Source of the DNA: Roseovarius sp. TE539
GTDB lineage: Bacteria > Pseudomonadota > Alphaproteobacteria > Rhodobacterales > Rhodobacteraceae
Assembly (NCBI RefSeq): GCF_003298505.1
Contig: NZ_QNGB01000006.1
Coordinates: 1-64,000 of the forward strand
Direction of reading: 5' to 3'
Length of the DNA stretch: 64,000 nucleotides
The notes under the pieces were generated by a model. It was not told the origin of the DNA and ran no database searches. It saw nothing but the letters and a program-made list of their open reading frames with translations. The stretch's first letter is position 1; each line of letters opens with the position of its first letter. Below are positions 7,992-17,654 of the stretch, piece after piece. Position numbers and translations under genes: made by a program.

Positions 7992-10757
7992 TCATGTGTC
8001 GTTGGCGCTGTCGTCTCCGGTCTCGTCGCCCCCTTGTTCGGCGATCCAGGCCACGCTGACCACCTCTTCTCCGGCCCGGGTGTTGAAAACCTTCACACCG
8101 CCCGCGCTGCGTGACCGGAAGGATATGCCGTCGACCGGAACGCGGATCGACTGTCCGCGCGATGTCGCCAGCATGATCTGATCATCCATTTCGACCGGGA
8201 AGGACGCTACCAATGGCCCGCCCCGCATCGCCCGGTCAGTGGCCTGGACGCCCAGCCCGCCGCGCCCGCGCACCGGGTAATCGTGGCTTGAACTCAGCTT
8301 TCCGGTGCCCTTGGCCGTGATCGTGAGGATCAGGTTTTCGGCGGCTGACATTTGAGCATAGCGTTCAGGGGAAATGGAGCCGCCCTGCGTGCTTTCCTCA
8401 TCCTCGGTTTCGGCCTCGTCCGCCAGGCCGGCCACTGCGCGGCGCATCTTCAGATATGCCGTGCGTTCATCCGAGGTGGCCTCGAAATGGCGGATCACAG
8501 ACATGGATACCACCCTTGCGCCATCCTGCAGGCGAATGCCACGGACGCCGGTGGATTTGCGCCCCTTGAACACCCGCACCTCTGTCGTGGGGAAACGGAT
8601 GGCCCGGCCGGAATCGGTGACAAGCATCACGTCATCGTCTTCCGAGCAGATCCGCGCGTTGACCAGTTCGACACCCTCGGGAAGTTCCATCGCGATCTTG
8701 CCGTTGCGCATGACGTTGGTGAAATCCGAAAGCGCGTTGCGGCGCACATCCCCGGCGCTGGTGGCGAAGACGATCTGGAGTTCTTTCCACTCCTCTTCCG
8801 GCCGATCGACAGGCATCACCGCTGCGATCGATACGCCGGAAGGGATCGGAAGGATATTGACGATCGCCTTGCCACGCGAGGTGCGCCCGCCAAGCGGCAG
8901 CCGCCAGGTCTTGAGCTTGTAGACCATTCCGTCGGTGGTGAAGAACAGAAGCTGGGTATGGGTGTTGGCAACGAAAAGCGTGGTGACCACGTCCTCGTCC
9001 TTGGTCGCCATGCCGGAAAGGCCCTTGCCGCCGCGTTTCTGGGCGCGGAAATCGGCCAGGGCGGTCCGTTTGATGTAGCCCCCCTGGGTGATCGTCACGA
9101 CCATATCCTCGCGCTCGATCAGATCCTCGTCTTCCATGTCACCGGACCAGTCGACGATCTCGGTCCGGCGGGGCACCGCGAATTTTTCCCTCACCTCGTG
9201 CAGTTCGTCCGAGATGATCGCCATGATCCGGTCCCGGCTGGCGAGGATCGCAAGGTAATCCTTGATCTTTCCCGCAAGCTCGCGCAACTCGTCGGTAACC
9301 TCGCGCACGCCCAGCTGGGTCAGCCGCTGGAGCCGCAGGTCGAGGATCGCGCGGGCCTGGGTTTCGCTGAGATTGTAGGTGCCGTCCTCGTTTGCCCGGT
9401 GCTTGGGATCGTCGATCAGGGCGATGTATTCCAGGATGTCTTCGGCCGGCCAGCGGCGGGTCATCAGCTTTTCGCGGGCTTCCGCGGCATCGGCCGAGGC
9501 GCGGATCGTCGCCACCACTTCATCCACGTTCGAGACCGCGACTGCGAGCCCGCACAGGACATGGCTACGCTCGCGCGCCTTGCGCAGCTCGAAGGCGGTG
9601 CGGCGCGCCACAACCTCTTCGCGGAACGAGATGAAGGCAGTCAGGAACCGGCGCAGGGTAAGCTGCTCCGGCCGGCCGCCGTTCAGGGCGAGCATGTTGC
9701 AGCCAAAGGATGTCTGCATCGGGGTGAATCGGTAAAGCTGGTTGAGGACCACATCAGGGGTCGCATCGCGTTTGAGTTCGACGACCACGCGCACGCCGTT
9801 GCGGTCACTTTCGTCCTGCACGTGGGCGATTCCCTCGATCTTCTTTTCGCGGGCGGCCTCGGCGATCTTCTCGATCATCGCGGACTTGTTGACCTGGTAG
9901 GGGATCTCGTCAATGACGATCGCATAACGGTCCTTGCGCAGTTCCTCGATCCGGCTGAGCGCCCGGATTATGACACTGCCGCGTCCTTCCAGATAGGCCT
10001 TCCGTGCCCCTGACCGGCCAAGCATGATGCCCCCGGTGGGAAAGTCGGGGCCGGGAATGTGGGTGATGAGCTGGGCCGAATCCAGATCGGGATCGTCTAT
10101 GAGGGCCAGTGTCGCGTCGATCACCTCGCCAAGGTTGTGGGGCGGGATGTTGGTGGCCATGCCGACCGCGATGCCGCCGGCGCCATTGACCAGCATGTTG
10201 GGAAACCGGGCCGGCAGGACCGTCGGTTCCCGGTCCTTGCCGTCATAGTTGTCCTGAAAGTCGACGGTGTCCTTTTCGATATCGGCCAGAAGGGCCTGCG
10301 CGGGCGCATCCATGCGGACTTCGGTATAGCGCATCGCCGCGGGATTGTCCCCGTCCATCGAGCCGAAATTGCCCTGGCCGTCGAGGAGTGGCAGCGACAT
10401 GGAGAAATCCTGCGCCATCCGCACCAGGGCGTCATATATGGCGCTGTCACCGTGGGGATGATACTTGCCCATCACGTCACCCACCGGACGCGCGGACTTG
10501 CGGTAGGGCTTGTCATGGGTGTTGCCGGTTTCGTGCATCGCATAGAGTATGCGCCGGTGCACCGGCTTAAGACCGTCACGCAGGTCCGGAATCGCGCGGG
10601 AGACGATCACGCTCATCGCGTAATCAAGGTAGGACGCCTTCATTTCCTCTGAAATCGAAATGGAGGGACCGTCATACACGGGCCGTTCGGGCATGTTTTC
10701 TTCAGGATTTTCAGGAGGTTGTGGAGTATCGCTCACGTTGCTGCCAGTCCCGCGCAT
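7992..10757 (-). CDS. gyrA: DNA gyrase subunit A
   Basis: A 921-residue type IIA topoisomerase subunit, which with GyrB introduces negative supercoils. The DNA-breaking tyrosine is Tyr144 in [10 protein letters not shown]. The GyrA box Q-K-R-G-G-K-G, needed for DNA wrapping, is present, which separates it from ParC. The quinolone region reads [10 protein letters not shown], so the positions equivalent to E. coli Ser83 and Asp87 have the sensitive residues (Ser105, Asp109). The C-terminal beta-pinwheel has an insert with an acidic stretch after A-G-L-A-D-E. ATG at 10757 was taken; a GTG eight codons in is an alternative. A -10-like TATAGT lies on the minus strand at 10781-10786, 24 bases upstream. 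Confidence 0.96.
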   Translation of the reverse strand: MRGTGSNVSDTPQPPENPEENMPERPVYDGPSISISEEMKASYLDYAMSVIVSRAIPDLRDGLKPVHRRILYAMHETGNTHDKPYRKSARPVGDVMGKYHPHGDSAIYDALVRMAQDFSMSLPLLDGQGNFGSMDGDNPAAMRYTEVRMDAPAQALLADIEKDTVDFQDNYDGKDREPTVLPARFPNMLVNGAGGIAVGMATNIPPHNLGEVIDATLALIDDPDLDSAQLITHIPGPDFPTGGIMLGRSGARKAYLEGRGSVIIRALSRIEELRKDRYAIVIDEIPYQVNKSAMIEKIAEAAREKKIEGIAHVQDESDRNGVRVVVELKRDATPDVVLNQLYRFTPMQTSFGCNMLALNGGRPEQLTLRRFLTAFISFREEVVARRTAFELRKARERSHVLCGLAVAVSNVDEVVATIRASADAAEAREKLMTRRWPAEDILEYIALIDDPKHRANEDGTYNLSETQARAILDLRLQRLTQLGVREVTDELRELAGKIKDYLAILASRDRIMAIISDELHEVREKFAVPRRTEIVDWSGDMEDEDLIEREDMVVTITQGGYIKRTALADFRAQKRGGKGLSGMATKDEDVVTTLFVANTHTQLLFFTTDGMVYKLKTWRLPLGGRTSRGKAIVNILPIPSGVSIAAVMPVDRPEEEWKELQIVFATSAGDVRRNALSDFTNVMRNGKIAMELPEGVELVNARICSEDDDVMLVTDSGRAIRFPTTEVRVFKGRKSTGVRGIRLQDGARVVSMSVIRHFEATSDERTAYLKMRRAVAGLADEAETEDEESTQGGSISPERYAQMSAAENLILTITAKGTGKLSSSHDYPVRGRGGLGVQATDRAMRGGPLVASFPVEMDDQIMLATSRGQSIRVPVDGISFRSRSAGGVKVFNTRAGEEVVSVAWIAEQGGDETGDDSANDT

Positions 10758-10927
10758 ATGTTCTACATCTTGTTGTCCGGACTATATCAGAGCCTTGATG
10801 TTGCCTGCAATGGCTACCGCGCGGAGCGATTGGCAGCCACCTGGGCCCCGTGATAACATATTGTTTTCATTGCAAAGTAATTCCAATCGGGCATCATGGG
10901 ACGGAGCAGACAACAGGAGGTTCGAGA

Positions 10928-11197
10928 ATGGAGCGGTCCGAAACAGAATTGATGCTCAAGGGCTATGGCCTGACAACGGCGGAATTCCTTTACCACATGC
11001 CGGACCATGCGCATGTGCTGAATACCTTCATCTGGCAGGAATATGATCTCGCCCCGGACCATCCCCGTCTTTTCGAGTTCATTGAATTCTGGCAGAACAA
11101 GATAGACGGACCGCTGCACTCGGTTCGCTTCAGTCACCGCAAGCAGGTTGCACCGGGGGAATGGCGCAACATGATCGGGGAATTCACCGTACACTGA
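10928..11197 (+). CDS. usg: Usg protein
   Basis: An 89-residue protein, M-E-R-S-E-T-E-L-M-L-K-G-Y-G-L, with the strongly conserved block L-Y-H-M-P-D-H-x-x-V-L-N-T-F-I-W-Q-E-Y-D-L-A-P and the ending I-x-G-E-F. It belongs to the alphaproteobacterial Usg family, named for a gene near tryptophan-synthesis loci; the function is unknown. ATG at 10928 has a strong AGGAGG seven bases upstream. The frame is open earlier, but that part is upstream of the ribosome site. It is divergent from gyrA, and here it is not beside any trp gene. Confidence 0.8.
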   Translation: MERSETELMLKGYGLTTAEFLYHMPDHAHVLNTFIWQEYDLAPDHPRLFEFIEFWQNKIDGPLHSVRFSHRKQVAPGEWRNMIGEFTVH

Positions 11198-11216
11198 TCG
11201 TCGTGTGGCTGCCGGT

Positions 11217-11777
11217 TCAGGGTATGATGCGGGTGTATTTCATCCCTTCCAGCGAAACGCCCGCAAGCAGCCCCGCCTGACCGAAAATCACTGCCACCAC
11301 GGGCGCGATCGAGGTCGTGGTTTCGGCGCGCAGGTTCTCTGCCACGTCGCGGAACACGTACTCGATATCCGCCCCTGCGGCCCAGCCGGAAGACCGGCGG
11401 AACCCTTGAAGCGCGTCCTCTGTCATGAAGAAAAGGACATGCGCGAATTGCTGCGCCCCGATCTGCAGGCCGAAACTGCCTTTCGTGGCCGAGTAGTAAT
11501 CGACGGTCGTGTCGTTGATCCTGAGCGCCCCGCGGCCATACCCGCCACCAAAGCCGAAACCCGCCTCTGTCATCAGCGGCATGACCAGCATGCCCGCCGA
11601 TTTGTCCGCAAGGGTCCGGGTGTTGGGATAATTGGAATAGAGGTAGTTCACGGTCGCATCGACACGCGCGTCGATCTTCTGGGGGCCCCTGCTGCCGACG
11701 CCATTGCCGCAACCGGCCAGAACCGGCACGCCCGCAAGAGCACCAAGGGTGAATCCGCGTCTGGTTATGTTGTTCAT
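11217..11777 (-). CDS. SYLF/YSC84-like domain lipoprotein
   Basis: A 186-residue secreted protein. The N-terminus N-N-I-T-R-R-G-F-T-L-G-A-L has a twin-arginine-like motif, and L-A-G-C around residue 22 is a lipobox, so a lipoprotein is expected. The rest is the lipid-binding SYLF (YSC84/Ysc84-related) domain: K-S-A-G-M-L-V-M-P, then G-F-G-F-G-G-G-Y-G-R-G-A-L, then Y-Y-S-A-T-K-G-S-F-G-L-Q-I-G-A-Q. Eukaryotic SYLF domains bind phosphoinositides; bacterial members are periplasmic or outer-membrane-linked with unknown roles. A good promoter lies upstream (11841-11869). It converges with usg. Confidence 0.82.
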   Translation of the reverse strand: MNNITRRGFTLGALAGVPVLAGCGNGVGSRGPQKIDARVDATVNYLYSNYPNTRTLADKSAGMLVMPLMTEAGFGFGGGYGRGALRINDTTVDYYSATKGSFGLQIGAQQFAHVLFFMTEDALQGFRRSSGWAAGADIEYVFRDVAENLRAETTTSIAPVVAVIFGQAGLLAGVSLEGMKYTRIIP

Positions 11778-11840
11778 GATATTTGCCCGTCTCGTTGCCT
11801 GACATGCCCGCCGGTCTGTTCCCCGACCGTTTTCGACGTA

Positions 11841-11869
11841 ACTATAGAGGCGTGGTCCTTGACTGTCAC
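11841..11869 (-). promoter_or_regulatory. Probable sigma-70-type promoter of the SYLF lipoprotein gene
   Basis: On the minus strand GTGACA (11869-11864) is followed after exactly 17 bases by TATAGT (11846-11841). Each hexamer matches the -35 and -10 consensus at five of six positions. Transcription would begin near 11834, about 57 bases before the ATG at 11777. The 240-base gap 11778-12016 holds nothing else I can support. Confidence 0.55.
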
Positions 11870-12016
11870 GAAGGATTGTCGCGATGGCAATATCCTGCGC
11901 ACACTGCCGCCACGATGAACGGGGCTCGACGCGCTGCTATAGCGTGTTGCATTCAATCGGAAACGGTCCGGAGACGGGCACGCGTCCGCCCGGGCGCCGA
12001 TCCGGAGCAACCCGGC

Positions 12017-13192
12017 CTAACCGCCGCGTTCCGCCGTGTCCTCACAGCCCGGGCGATCGAAGAAGGCGCGCACTTCGTCCGCGCGCCGCATCGTGTCATC
12101 ATAGGCAAGGTCGATCAGGGCGCCGATATACCCCGGCTCGAAAAGAAGGTAGCTGATCAGCCGGCCGTTGCTTCCCCAGCTTCCCAGGCTGCGCAACAGA
12201 AGGCGGATCGTGGTGGGCATTTCCTGCATGTGCTCGGCCGCGATGTCGCGCAAGTCGCGGGACGGTTCCAGCATCAGGGTGTCGATCACCCTCAGGTCCG
12301 TTTCCTGTCGGGCATCCTCGGGAAGAAGCGCGAGGGTACGGTTGACACGGTTCAGCCGCTCAAGATCCGCGTCGAGGTTGTCGTTGAAGAGGATGTCCAG
12401 GGCATGCCCTGCCATCTCACCTATGGATGGATATTCAGGGGCGCCGCCCGGGCCGTCCACGGGGTCCAGGCTGTCGCGTGCCCCGATCACCAGCAGGCGG
12501 TCCGCCCCGACCCTGATCGCGGTGGAAAAGGGGGCGGTCAGACGCAGCGCCCCGTCGCCGTAATACTCGTCGTCGATACGCACGGCCGGAAACATGAAGG
12601 GCAGGGCGGACGACGCCATGAGATGGGGCACACCGATTTCCGTGCGCCGGCCATGACGGCGGGCGCGGTCCCATTCCTCGATATCCGGCGCTCCCTCGAA
12701 GAAGCTGATCGCCTGTCCGCCGCCATAGCTTGAAGCGGTGATGCACAACGCCCGCAGCGCGCCTGAATCGATGGCGCGCCTAAGTCCGTCCCGCCCGTAT
12801 TCGCGGTTCAGCAGATTACCCAGTGGTGCATTGTCCAGCAGCGCGCAGGGGTTGCCGACACCGAGCCCCCCGAGGGCGAGTGTGAACAGCCAATGTGCGC
12901 TTGTGGCCATGATCGCCCGCATGCGGGTATCGTAGATCGATGAACAATGAAGGCCGCGCCAGACCGTTTCCAGACGGGCCACGCCACGGCGAACATTCTG
13001 CGCGGAGGCGGCCAGAGGGGCCGCGTTGATCGCGCCCACTGATGTGCCGCAGATGATCGGGAATGGCGCCCGTTCGGGGGCGGTCAGTTTGGCGATCGCC
13101 TTCAGCGCGCCGATCTGGTACGCGCCCCGGGCGCCGCCACCCTGAAGGACCAGCCCGGTTCGGGCACGGCTTTGACGGAGCCTGTCAGGCAT
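12017..13192 (-). CDS. Patatin-like phospholipase family protein
   Basis: A 391-residue patatin-family hydrolase. The oxyanion loop is L-Q-G-G-G-A-R-G-A-Y-Q-I-G, the nucleophile elbow is G-T-S-V-G, and the catalytic aspartate lies in Y-G-D-G-A-L-R, so the Ser-Asp dyad is complete. A DUF3336-like or extended C-terminal part follows the core. No signal peptide is apparent, so it is probably cytoplasmic or membrane-associated; the substrate is likely an acyl-lipid or thioester and is not identifiable. ATG at 13192 was preferred over one eight codons upstream because the homologous part begins just after it. The 286-base gap 13193-13478 contains no recognisable gene or signal. Confidence 0.87.
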   Translation of the reverse strand: MPDRLRQSRARTGLVLQGGGARGAYQIGALKAIAKLTAPERAPFPIICGTSVGAINAAPLAASAQNVRRGVARLETVWRGLHCSSIYDTRMRAIMATSAHWLFTLALGGLGVGNPCALLDNAPLGNLLNREYGRDGLRRAIDSGALRALCITASSYGGGQAISFFEGAPDIEEWDRARRHGRRTEIGVPHLMASSALPFMFPAVRIDDEYYGDGALRLTAPFSTAIRVGADRLLVIGARDSLDPVDGPGGAPEYPSIGEMAGHALDILFNDNLDADLERLNRVNRTLALLPEDARQETDLRVIDTLMLEPSRDLRDIAAEHMQEMPTTIRLLLRSLGSWGSNGRLISYLLFEPGYIGALIDLAYDDTMRRADEVRAFFDRPGCEDTAERGG

Positions 13193-13478
13193 CGCACCCT
13201 CTGTCAGGCCGGGCAAACGCGTCTCTGCTCCCCTGTGCGGGTGTTTGGGTGCCCGGCAGGTGGCCGTTTCCGACCGGATCGCGCGCCTGGTGTGGTGGCA
13301 TGAGGCTCCTTTCGACCATCGTGCAACGCTGGATTGCGCCGCGTCAGAATGCCCGCCTCGGCGCTTTCAGTCGAGGCCCGAAGCGTTCACGAAATCGTCG
13401 CCCGGCATATCGGCCCGTGACCGGGTGTCGCGGGGGGCAGGGCGGGCGACGGGTTTGGTCCCGGGCTCCGCGCCACGC

Positions 13479-14726
13479 TCAGACCATTTCGGGGGACCGT
13501 CCCATCCGGTTGGCCAGACGCGTGACGGTAAGGCCCTGCACGATGATCGAGAAGATGACGATCATGTAGGTTGCCGTCAGAATCGGCGCCTTCCAGTCGC
13601 TTTCTGGCAGGGACAGGGCCAACGCGACCGAAATGCCCCCCTTCAGGCCACCCCATGTCATGATCGGGATCACCCCGCTGGAAAAGCTCCGGAAGGGTTT
13701 GAGAAGCAACACCGGCACCGCCACCGCCGCCAGACGCGCCAGCAGCGTCAGCGCGATGGACAACATGCCGGCGATCAGGAATTCGGCTTCGAAGGCAATG
13801 GCGAAGACCTCGAACCCTATCATCAGGAAAAGCACCGCGTTGAGGATCTCGTCGATCAGTTTCCAGAATGCCTCGACGTAGTGGCGGGTCTGCTCGCTCA
13901 TGCCGTGGCGGGTGCCCACATCTCCGATCAGCAACCCGGCGCAGACGGCCATTATCGGCGCCGATACATGCAGGTAGACGGCAAGCTCGTATCCGCCGAA
14001 CGCAAGCCCGAGCGTCAGCAGCACCTCGAGTGAGTAATCGTCGATACGGCGCATTATCCGGAAGGTGAGCCATCCCAGGATCAACCCGAGCGCTGCACCA
14101 CCGAGTGCCTCCTGAACGAAAAGCCTTGCGGCGTCCGCAAGGCCGCCGGCTTGGCTGCCATCCTCCGGAAAGGCCATTCCGACAAGCACCAGGAAGACCA
14201 CGTAGCCGACGCCGTCGTTGAACAGGCTTTCGCCGGCGATCTTGGTTTCCAGGGATCGGGGTAGGTTGGCTTCTCGAAGGACGCCCAGAACCGCAACCGG
14301 GTCGGTGGGAGAGACGAGGCTGCCGAAGACCAGGGCCACCAGCAGAGGCATGCCCGTCAGCCAGGAAAACCCCACCCCCACGATCACCGTTGAAAGCGCG
14401 ATGCCGATGGTGGCCATGAGAAAGACCAGACGCCACTGCGCCCGCAGATCCGCGATCCTGACATGCAGCGCGCCGGCGAACAGGAGAAGGCCCAGCATCC
14501 CCTCCAGGAGGGCGTCGGAGAACTCTATACCCGACACCTCGGTGCGGACCGCGGCAGCCATCCCGAGCGACGGGACCGCCATGTCCAGCCCCATCACCCC
14601 CAGCGAGGACAGAAGCGCGACAAGAAGGATTCCGATCGCAGTCGGCAGTTTCAGGAAAAGGTAATTTATCGCGCCGAAAAGCCCGGCCAGCACGATCAGC
14701 AGCGAAGTGATCTGGAGTATCGTCAT
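13479..14726 (-). CDS. Na+/H+ antiporter (CPA1 family)
   Basis: A 415-residue membrane protein with about twelve transmembrane helices, of the monovalent cation:proton antiporter-1 family. It has the NhaP-type signature V-S-P-T-D-P-V-A-V-L-G-V-L, the ion-binding F-N-D-G-V-G-Y-V-V-F (N-D pair), and T-W-G-G-L-K-G-G-I-S-V-A-L-A near the end (the conserved G-L-R/K-G motif). It exchanges cytoplasmic Na+ or K+ for protons across the inner membrane, serving pH and salt balance. ATG at 14726 follows an open but non-conserved upstream stretch. The ion preference cannot be read from the sequence. Confidence 0.87.
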   Translation of the reverse strand: MTILQITSLLIVLAGLFGAINYLFLKLPTAIGILLVALLSSLGVMGLDMAVPSLGMAAAVRTEVSGIEFSDALLEGMLGLLLFAGALHVRIADLRAQWRLVFLMATIGIALSTVIVGVGFSWLTGMPLLVALVFGSLVSPTDPVAVLGVLREANLPRSLETKIAGESLFNDGVGYVVFLVLVGMAFPEDGSQAGGLADAARLFVQEALGGAALGLILGWLTFRIMRRIDDYSLEVLLTLGLAFGGYELAVYLHVSAPIMAVCAGLLIGDVGTRHGMSEQTRHYVEAFWKLIDEILNAVLFLMIGFEVFAIAFEAEFLIAGMLSIALTLLARLAAVAVPVLLLKPFRSFSSGVIPIMTWGGLKGGISVALALSLPESDWKAPILTATYMIVIFSIIVQGLTVTRLANRMGRSPEMV

Positions 14727-14784
14727 CGCCGGCCCTTTCCCTTTTCGGCCTCTGCTAGCATCTGTGTGACTGTCCCGCCAGCGT

Positions 14785-15489
14785 CTATGGCCGGTCCGGA
14801 GCAATCTCGGCCCAGACAGGCAGGTGATCCGAGGCGACGCGCGCCGGACTCCTGCGCAGGGCACCTCTGTCGTGCAGCGTAAGCCCCGGGCCGATTGCAA
14901 AGCGGTCGAGCGGCGCAACAGGTCGGGGCGAGGGAAAACTCGCCCCGGGGGAGATCAGCCTGAAGCCGTGCAGCACCGCCTGAAGGTCGCGGCCGGCCCC
15001 CCATTCGTTGAAATCCCCGGCCAGCAGCGTGGGGCGCTGTGGCAGGTCCCTAAGGGCACGGATGATCGTGGTGAGTTGCAAGATCCTGTAACGCCGTACA
15101 AGCCCCAGGTGCAGACCCAGCACTCTCAGCGGGCCGACCGGCGTTTCTAGGTCAGCACAGACCGCCCCGCGGGGTTCAAGCCCGGGAAGCTCGATATGTG
15201 CGGTATCACGGATCCCGAGATCCGGGCGCATGATCATTGCGTTCCCGTGCCATCCCAAAGAACCGCCCGGCGCACCGAAGGGAAGGGCACGCCATCCATG
15301 GGCTTCCAGCAGGTCGTGCGGCAGCGCGGCCGGGCGCGGCGGCAGGCGCTTGTCGGCTTCCTGCAGGACTACCAAGGGTGCGCCGGTCGCCTCGATCACC
15401 TTGAGGCTGCGATCCGGGCGACGGCGCAGATCCCAGCCGATACATTTCTGCAGGTTGTAGCTTGCGACGCGAAAAACCGGTAGGCTCAT
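14785..15489 (-). CDS. Endonuclease/exonuclease/phosphatase family protein
   Basis: A 234-residue single-domain protein of the EEP fold. It begins R-V-A-S-Y-N-L-Q-K, with the catalytic V-L-Q-E-A-D (Glu metal ligand), G-D-F-N-E-W (Asp and Asn), and the terminal A-S-D-H-L-P (catalytic His). All core metal and phosphate residues are therefore present. There is no signal peptide. Enzymes with this bare domain include phosphodiesterases, nucleases and lipid phosphatases; the substrate here is unknown. The genes on either side (antiporter, YjdF-like) do not suggest one. It is divergent from the YjdF-like gene, with 37 bases between the starts. Confidence 0.8.
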   Translation of the reverse strand: MSLPVFRVASYNLQKCIGWDLRRRPDRSLKVIEATGAPLVVLQEADKRLPPRPAALPHDLLEAHGWRALPFGAPGGSLGWHGNAMIMRPDLGIRDTAHIELPGLEPRGAVCADLETPVGPLRVLGLHLGLVRRYRILQLTTIIRALRDLPQRPTLLAGDFNEWGAGRDLQAVLHGFRLISPGASFPSPRPVAPLDRFAIGPGLTLHDRGALRRSPARVASDHLPVWAEIAPDRP

Positions 15490-15526
15490 GATGCAACCCT
15501 AACCGCCGACCTGTGAGGTGTCGCGC

Positions 15527-16159
15527 ATGTTTTCCGAGCAGACCTGGCTGGCACGGATCTTGTGGTCCGTTCTGCTGGTCGTGGCGTTCGGTGCCGTCCT
15601 GGCCGGCCGCTGGCCACTGGCCTTCGTGGCGCTGGCGACACTCGTGCTGTCGGTCGTGCCGGTGGTGATAGCCCGCTGGGCCGAAATCTACGTGCCGCCG
15701 AGTTTCGTTGCCGCCATTCTGATATTCATCGGGGCAACACTGTTTCTGGGGGAGGTCTTCAGCTTCTACGAACGATTCTGGTGGTGGGATATCGCCATGC
15801 ATGCGGGATCGGCACTGGGCTTCGGGATGATCGGTTTTGTCCTGGTTTTCATGATGTTCCAGGGCGATCGCTACGCCGCGCCACCGCTGGCGCTTGCGTT
15901 TTTCGCGTTCTGTTTCGCGGTGACCATGGGCACTTTGTGGGAACTTTTCGAGTTTGCCGTGGATCAACTCTTCGAAACCAACATGCAGCGAACCGGTCTT
16001 CTGGACACGATGGGCGACCTGATTGTCAACATGATCGGCGCAGCCGTCGGGGCGGGCACGGGATTCGCTTATCTGCGTGGACAGGCGCGTGGCGGGCTGG
16101 GTGCGATCATCGACGACTTCATCCGCCGCAATCCGAGATACTTCAAGCGACGCAGATAG
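15527..16159 (+). CDS. YjdF/DUF2238-like integral membrane protein
   Basis: A protein of about 210 residues with five to six transmembrane helices. It carries the pattern R-W-A-E-I-Y-V-P-P-S-F, F-Y-E-R-F-W-W-W-D-I-A-M-H and G-T-L-W-E-L-F-E-F-A-V-D, followed by D-T-M-G-D-L-I-V-N. Acidic and His residues inside the membrane region are characteristic of the YjdF/DUF2238 family. The function is unknown. A GTG at 15518 is in frame, but GTGAGG spaced eight bases from the ATG at 15527 favours the ATG. The basic C-terminal tail is presumably cytoplasmic. It converges with selO, with seven bases between. Confidence 0.65.
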   Translation: MFSEQTWLARILWSVLLVVAFGAVLAGRWPLAFVALATLVLSVVPVVIARWAEIYVPPSFVAAILIFIGATLFLGEVFSFYERFWWWDIAMHAGSALGFGMIGFVLVFMMFQGDRYAAPPLALAFFAFCFAVTMGTLWELFEFAVDQLFETNMQRTGLLDTMGDLIVNMIGAAVGAGTGFAYLRGQARGGLGAIIDDFIRRNPRYFKRRR

Positions 16160-16166
16160 CCCGCGT

Positions 16167-17588
16167 TCAGGTGCCGCAGAATGTCTGGTGAACCACTTCC
16201 GATGGTTCCGGCGGCCTGGTCAGATCCTCGGCACCATCCTGTGTCTCGTAGGGGTTTTGAAGGACGGCCAGCAGCCGTTCGAACGGCGCATGGTCCCCGG
16301 CAACGGCGGCCGCGATCATCTGTTCGATGCGGTGATTCCGAGGGATGTAGGCCGGGTTCGCGGCCAGCATGCGCTCTGTGCTTCCTGTTTCTTGCGCGAG
16401 GCGCTGCTGCCAGCCTTCGGCCCATTTGTCGAACACGGTCGGATCCGTGAACTCATCGCGTGCCCCCCCGGTTGCCAAGGCACGGAAGGTGTTCGTGAAA
16501 TCGGCTTGCTGCGCGGCCATCGCCTCCAGCAGCCCGTCAACAAGGGCGGCATCTTCTTGGCCCGGGGAGGCAAGGCCGATCTTGCGGCCGAACAGGCGCA
16601 GGCGCTCGGCCTCGATCTGCGCGGGCATGTCGTGAACGATGCGGGTGAATTCCTCGACCGCGACATTCTCGTCAGGCATGAGAGACACGAGGCAGGAGGC
16701 AAGCTGCGCCATGTTCCAGACGATCACGTTGGCCTGGTTGTCATAGGCATAGCGCCCGTGCGCGTCGATCGAGCTGAATACCGTGACGGGATGGTAGACA
16801 TCCATGAAGGCACAGGGGCCATAATCAATTGTCTCGCCCGAAAGGGCAGTGTTGTCGGTATTCATCACGCCGTGGATGAAGCCAACCGCCATCCATTGCG
16901 CCACCAGCCCGGCCTGGCGCGCGATGGCTGCCTGCAACAGTTCCGCCGGATCGGCACAGTCGGGATAATGGCGGTCTCGCGTATATTCGAAGAGCGCCTT
17001 CAGGCTTTCGGTGTCGCGGCGCGCGGCAAAGAACTGAAATGTTCCAACGCGGATGTGGCTTGATGCGACGCGGGTAAGGACGGCGCCCGGCATGGCGCCA
17101 TTTTCCCGGTATACGGGTTCTCCGGTGGCGACGGCGGCCAGTGCACGGCTGGTGGGAACGCCCATGGCGTGCATTGCCTCGGATACCACGTATTCACGCA
17201 GCACCGGGCCAAGCCATGCGCGCCCGTCACCCATCCTTGAATACGGTGTCGGACCGGAGCCCTTGAGATGGATGTCACGCCGCCGGCCGTCGCGGTCCAC
17301 GACCTCGCCCAGAAGGTTTGCGCGACCGTCACCGAGCTGCGGCGAGAAACCGCCGAACTGGTGGCCGGCATAGGCTTGCGCCAGGGGTGCCGCACCGTGC
17401 GGAGGGCGGTTTCCGCCAAATACTTCCGCCAACTCGGAAGAATCGCCCGACATGATCCCCAAGTCTTCGGCCAACGCTTCGTTGAAACGGATCAACCGGG
17501 GTTGGCGAACCGGCATGGGATCGAGCCGCGCGTAGAACTTGGGCGGCAGCTTCGCATAGCTGTTGTCGAACGGGATGCTCAGGGTCAT
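16167..17588 (-). CDS. selO: Protein adenylyltransferase SelO (YdiU family)
   Basis: A 473-residue pseudokinase-fold enzyme that transfers AMP from ATP to Ser, Thr or Tyr of proteins, known to affect redox homeostasis. Conserved blocks seen are Q-A-Y-A-G-H-Q-F-G-G-F, Q-L-G-D-G-R-A-N-L-L-G-E, H-L-K-G-S-G-P-T-P-Y-S-R, G-V-M-N-T-D-N-T (metal-binding Asn) and I-D-Y-G-P-C-A-F-M-D (DFG-like Asp). The redox Cys that replaces mammalian selenocysteine is the third-last residue (Cys471, ending C-G-T). ATG at 17588 was chosen because the family N-terminus F-D-N-S-Y follows it; the in-frame extension further upstream is Cys-rich and unlike the family. Confidence 0.92.
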   Translation of the reverse strand: MTLSIPFDNSYAKLPPKFYARLDPMPVRQPRLIRFNEALAEDLGIMSGDSSELAEVFGGNRPPHGAAPLAQAYAGHQFGGFSPQLGDGRANLLGEVVDRDGRRRDIHLKGSGPTPYSRMGDGRAWLGPVLREYVVSEAMHAMGVPTSRALAAVATGEPVYRENGAMPGAVLTRVASSHIRVGTFQFFAARRDTESLKALFEYTRDRHYPDCADPAELLQAAIARQAGLVAQWMAVGFIHGVMNTDNTALSGETIDYGPCAFMDVYHPVTVFSSIDAHGRYAYDNQANVIVWNMAQLASCLVSLMPDENVAVEEFTRIVHDMPAQIEAERLRLFGRKIGLASPGQEDAALVDGLLEAMAAQQADFTNTFRALATGGARDEFTDPTVFDKWAEGWQQRLAQETGSTERMLAANPAYIPRNHRIEQMIAAAVAGDHAPFERLLAVLQNPYETQDGAEDLTRPPEPSEVVHQTFCGT

Positions 17589-17654
17589 GACCGCAAGGTA
17601 AGACATCTTTGCGCAATTGCCATAGGCACAAGGATAGCAGGGCGAAATCAACGA

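Noticed and set aside
8352-10013. Long plus-strand frame opposite gyrA
   Set aside because: Shadow frame: His/Asp/Gly-rich translation with no motifs, fully inside gyrA on the other strand.
13063-13569. Plus-strand frame spanning the gap between the patatin and antiporter genes
   Set aside because: Arg-rich, no motifs, overlaps both neighbouring genes in antisense; the short internal M-R-L-L-S-T start has no ribosome site.
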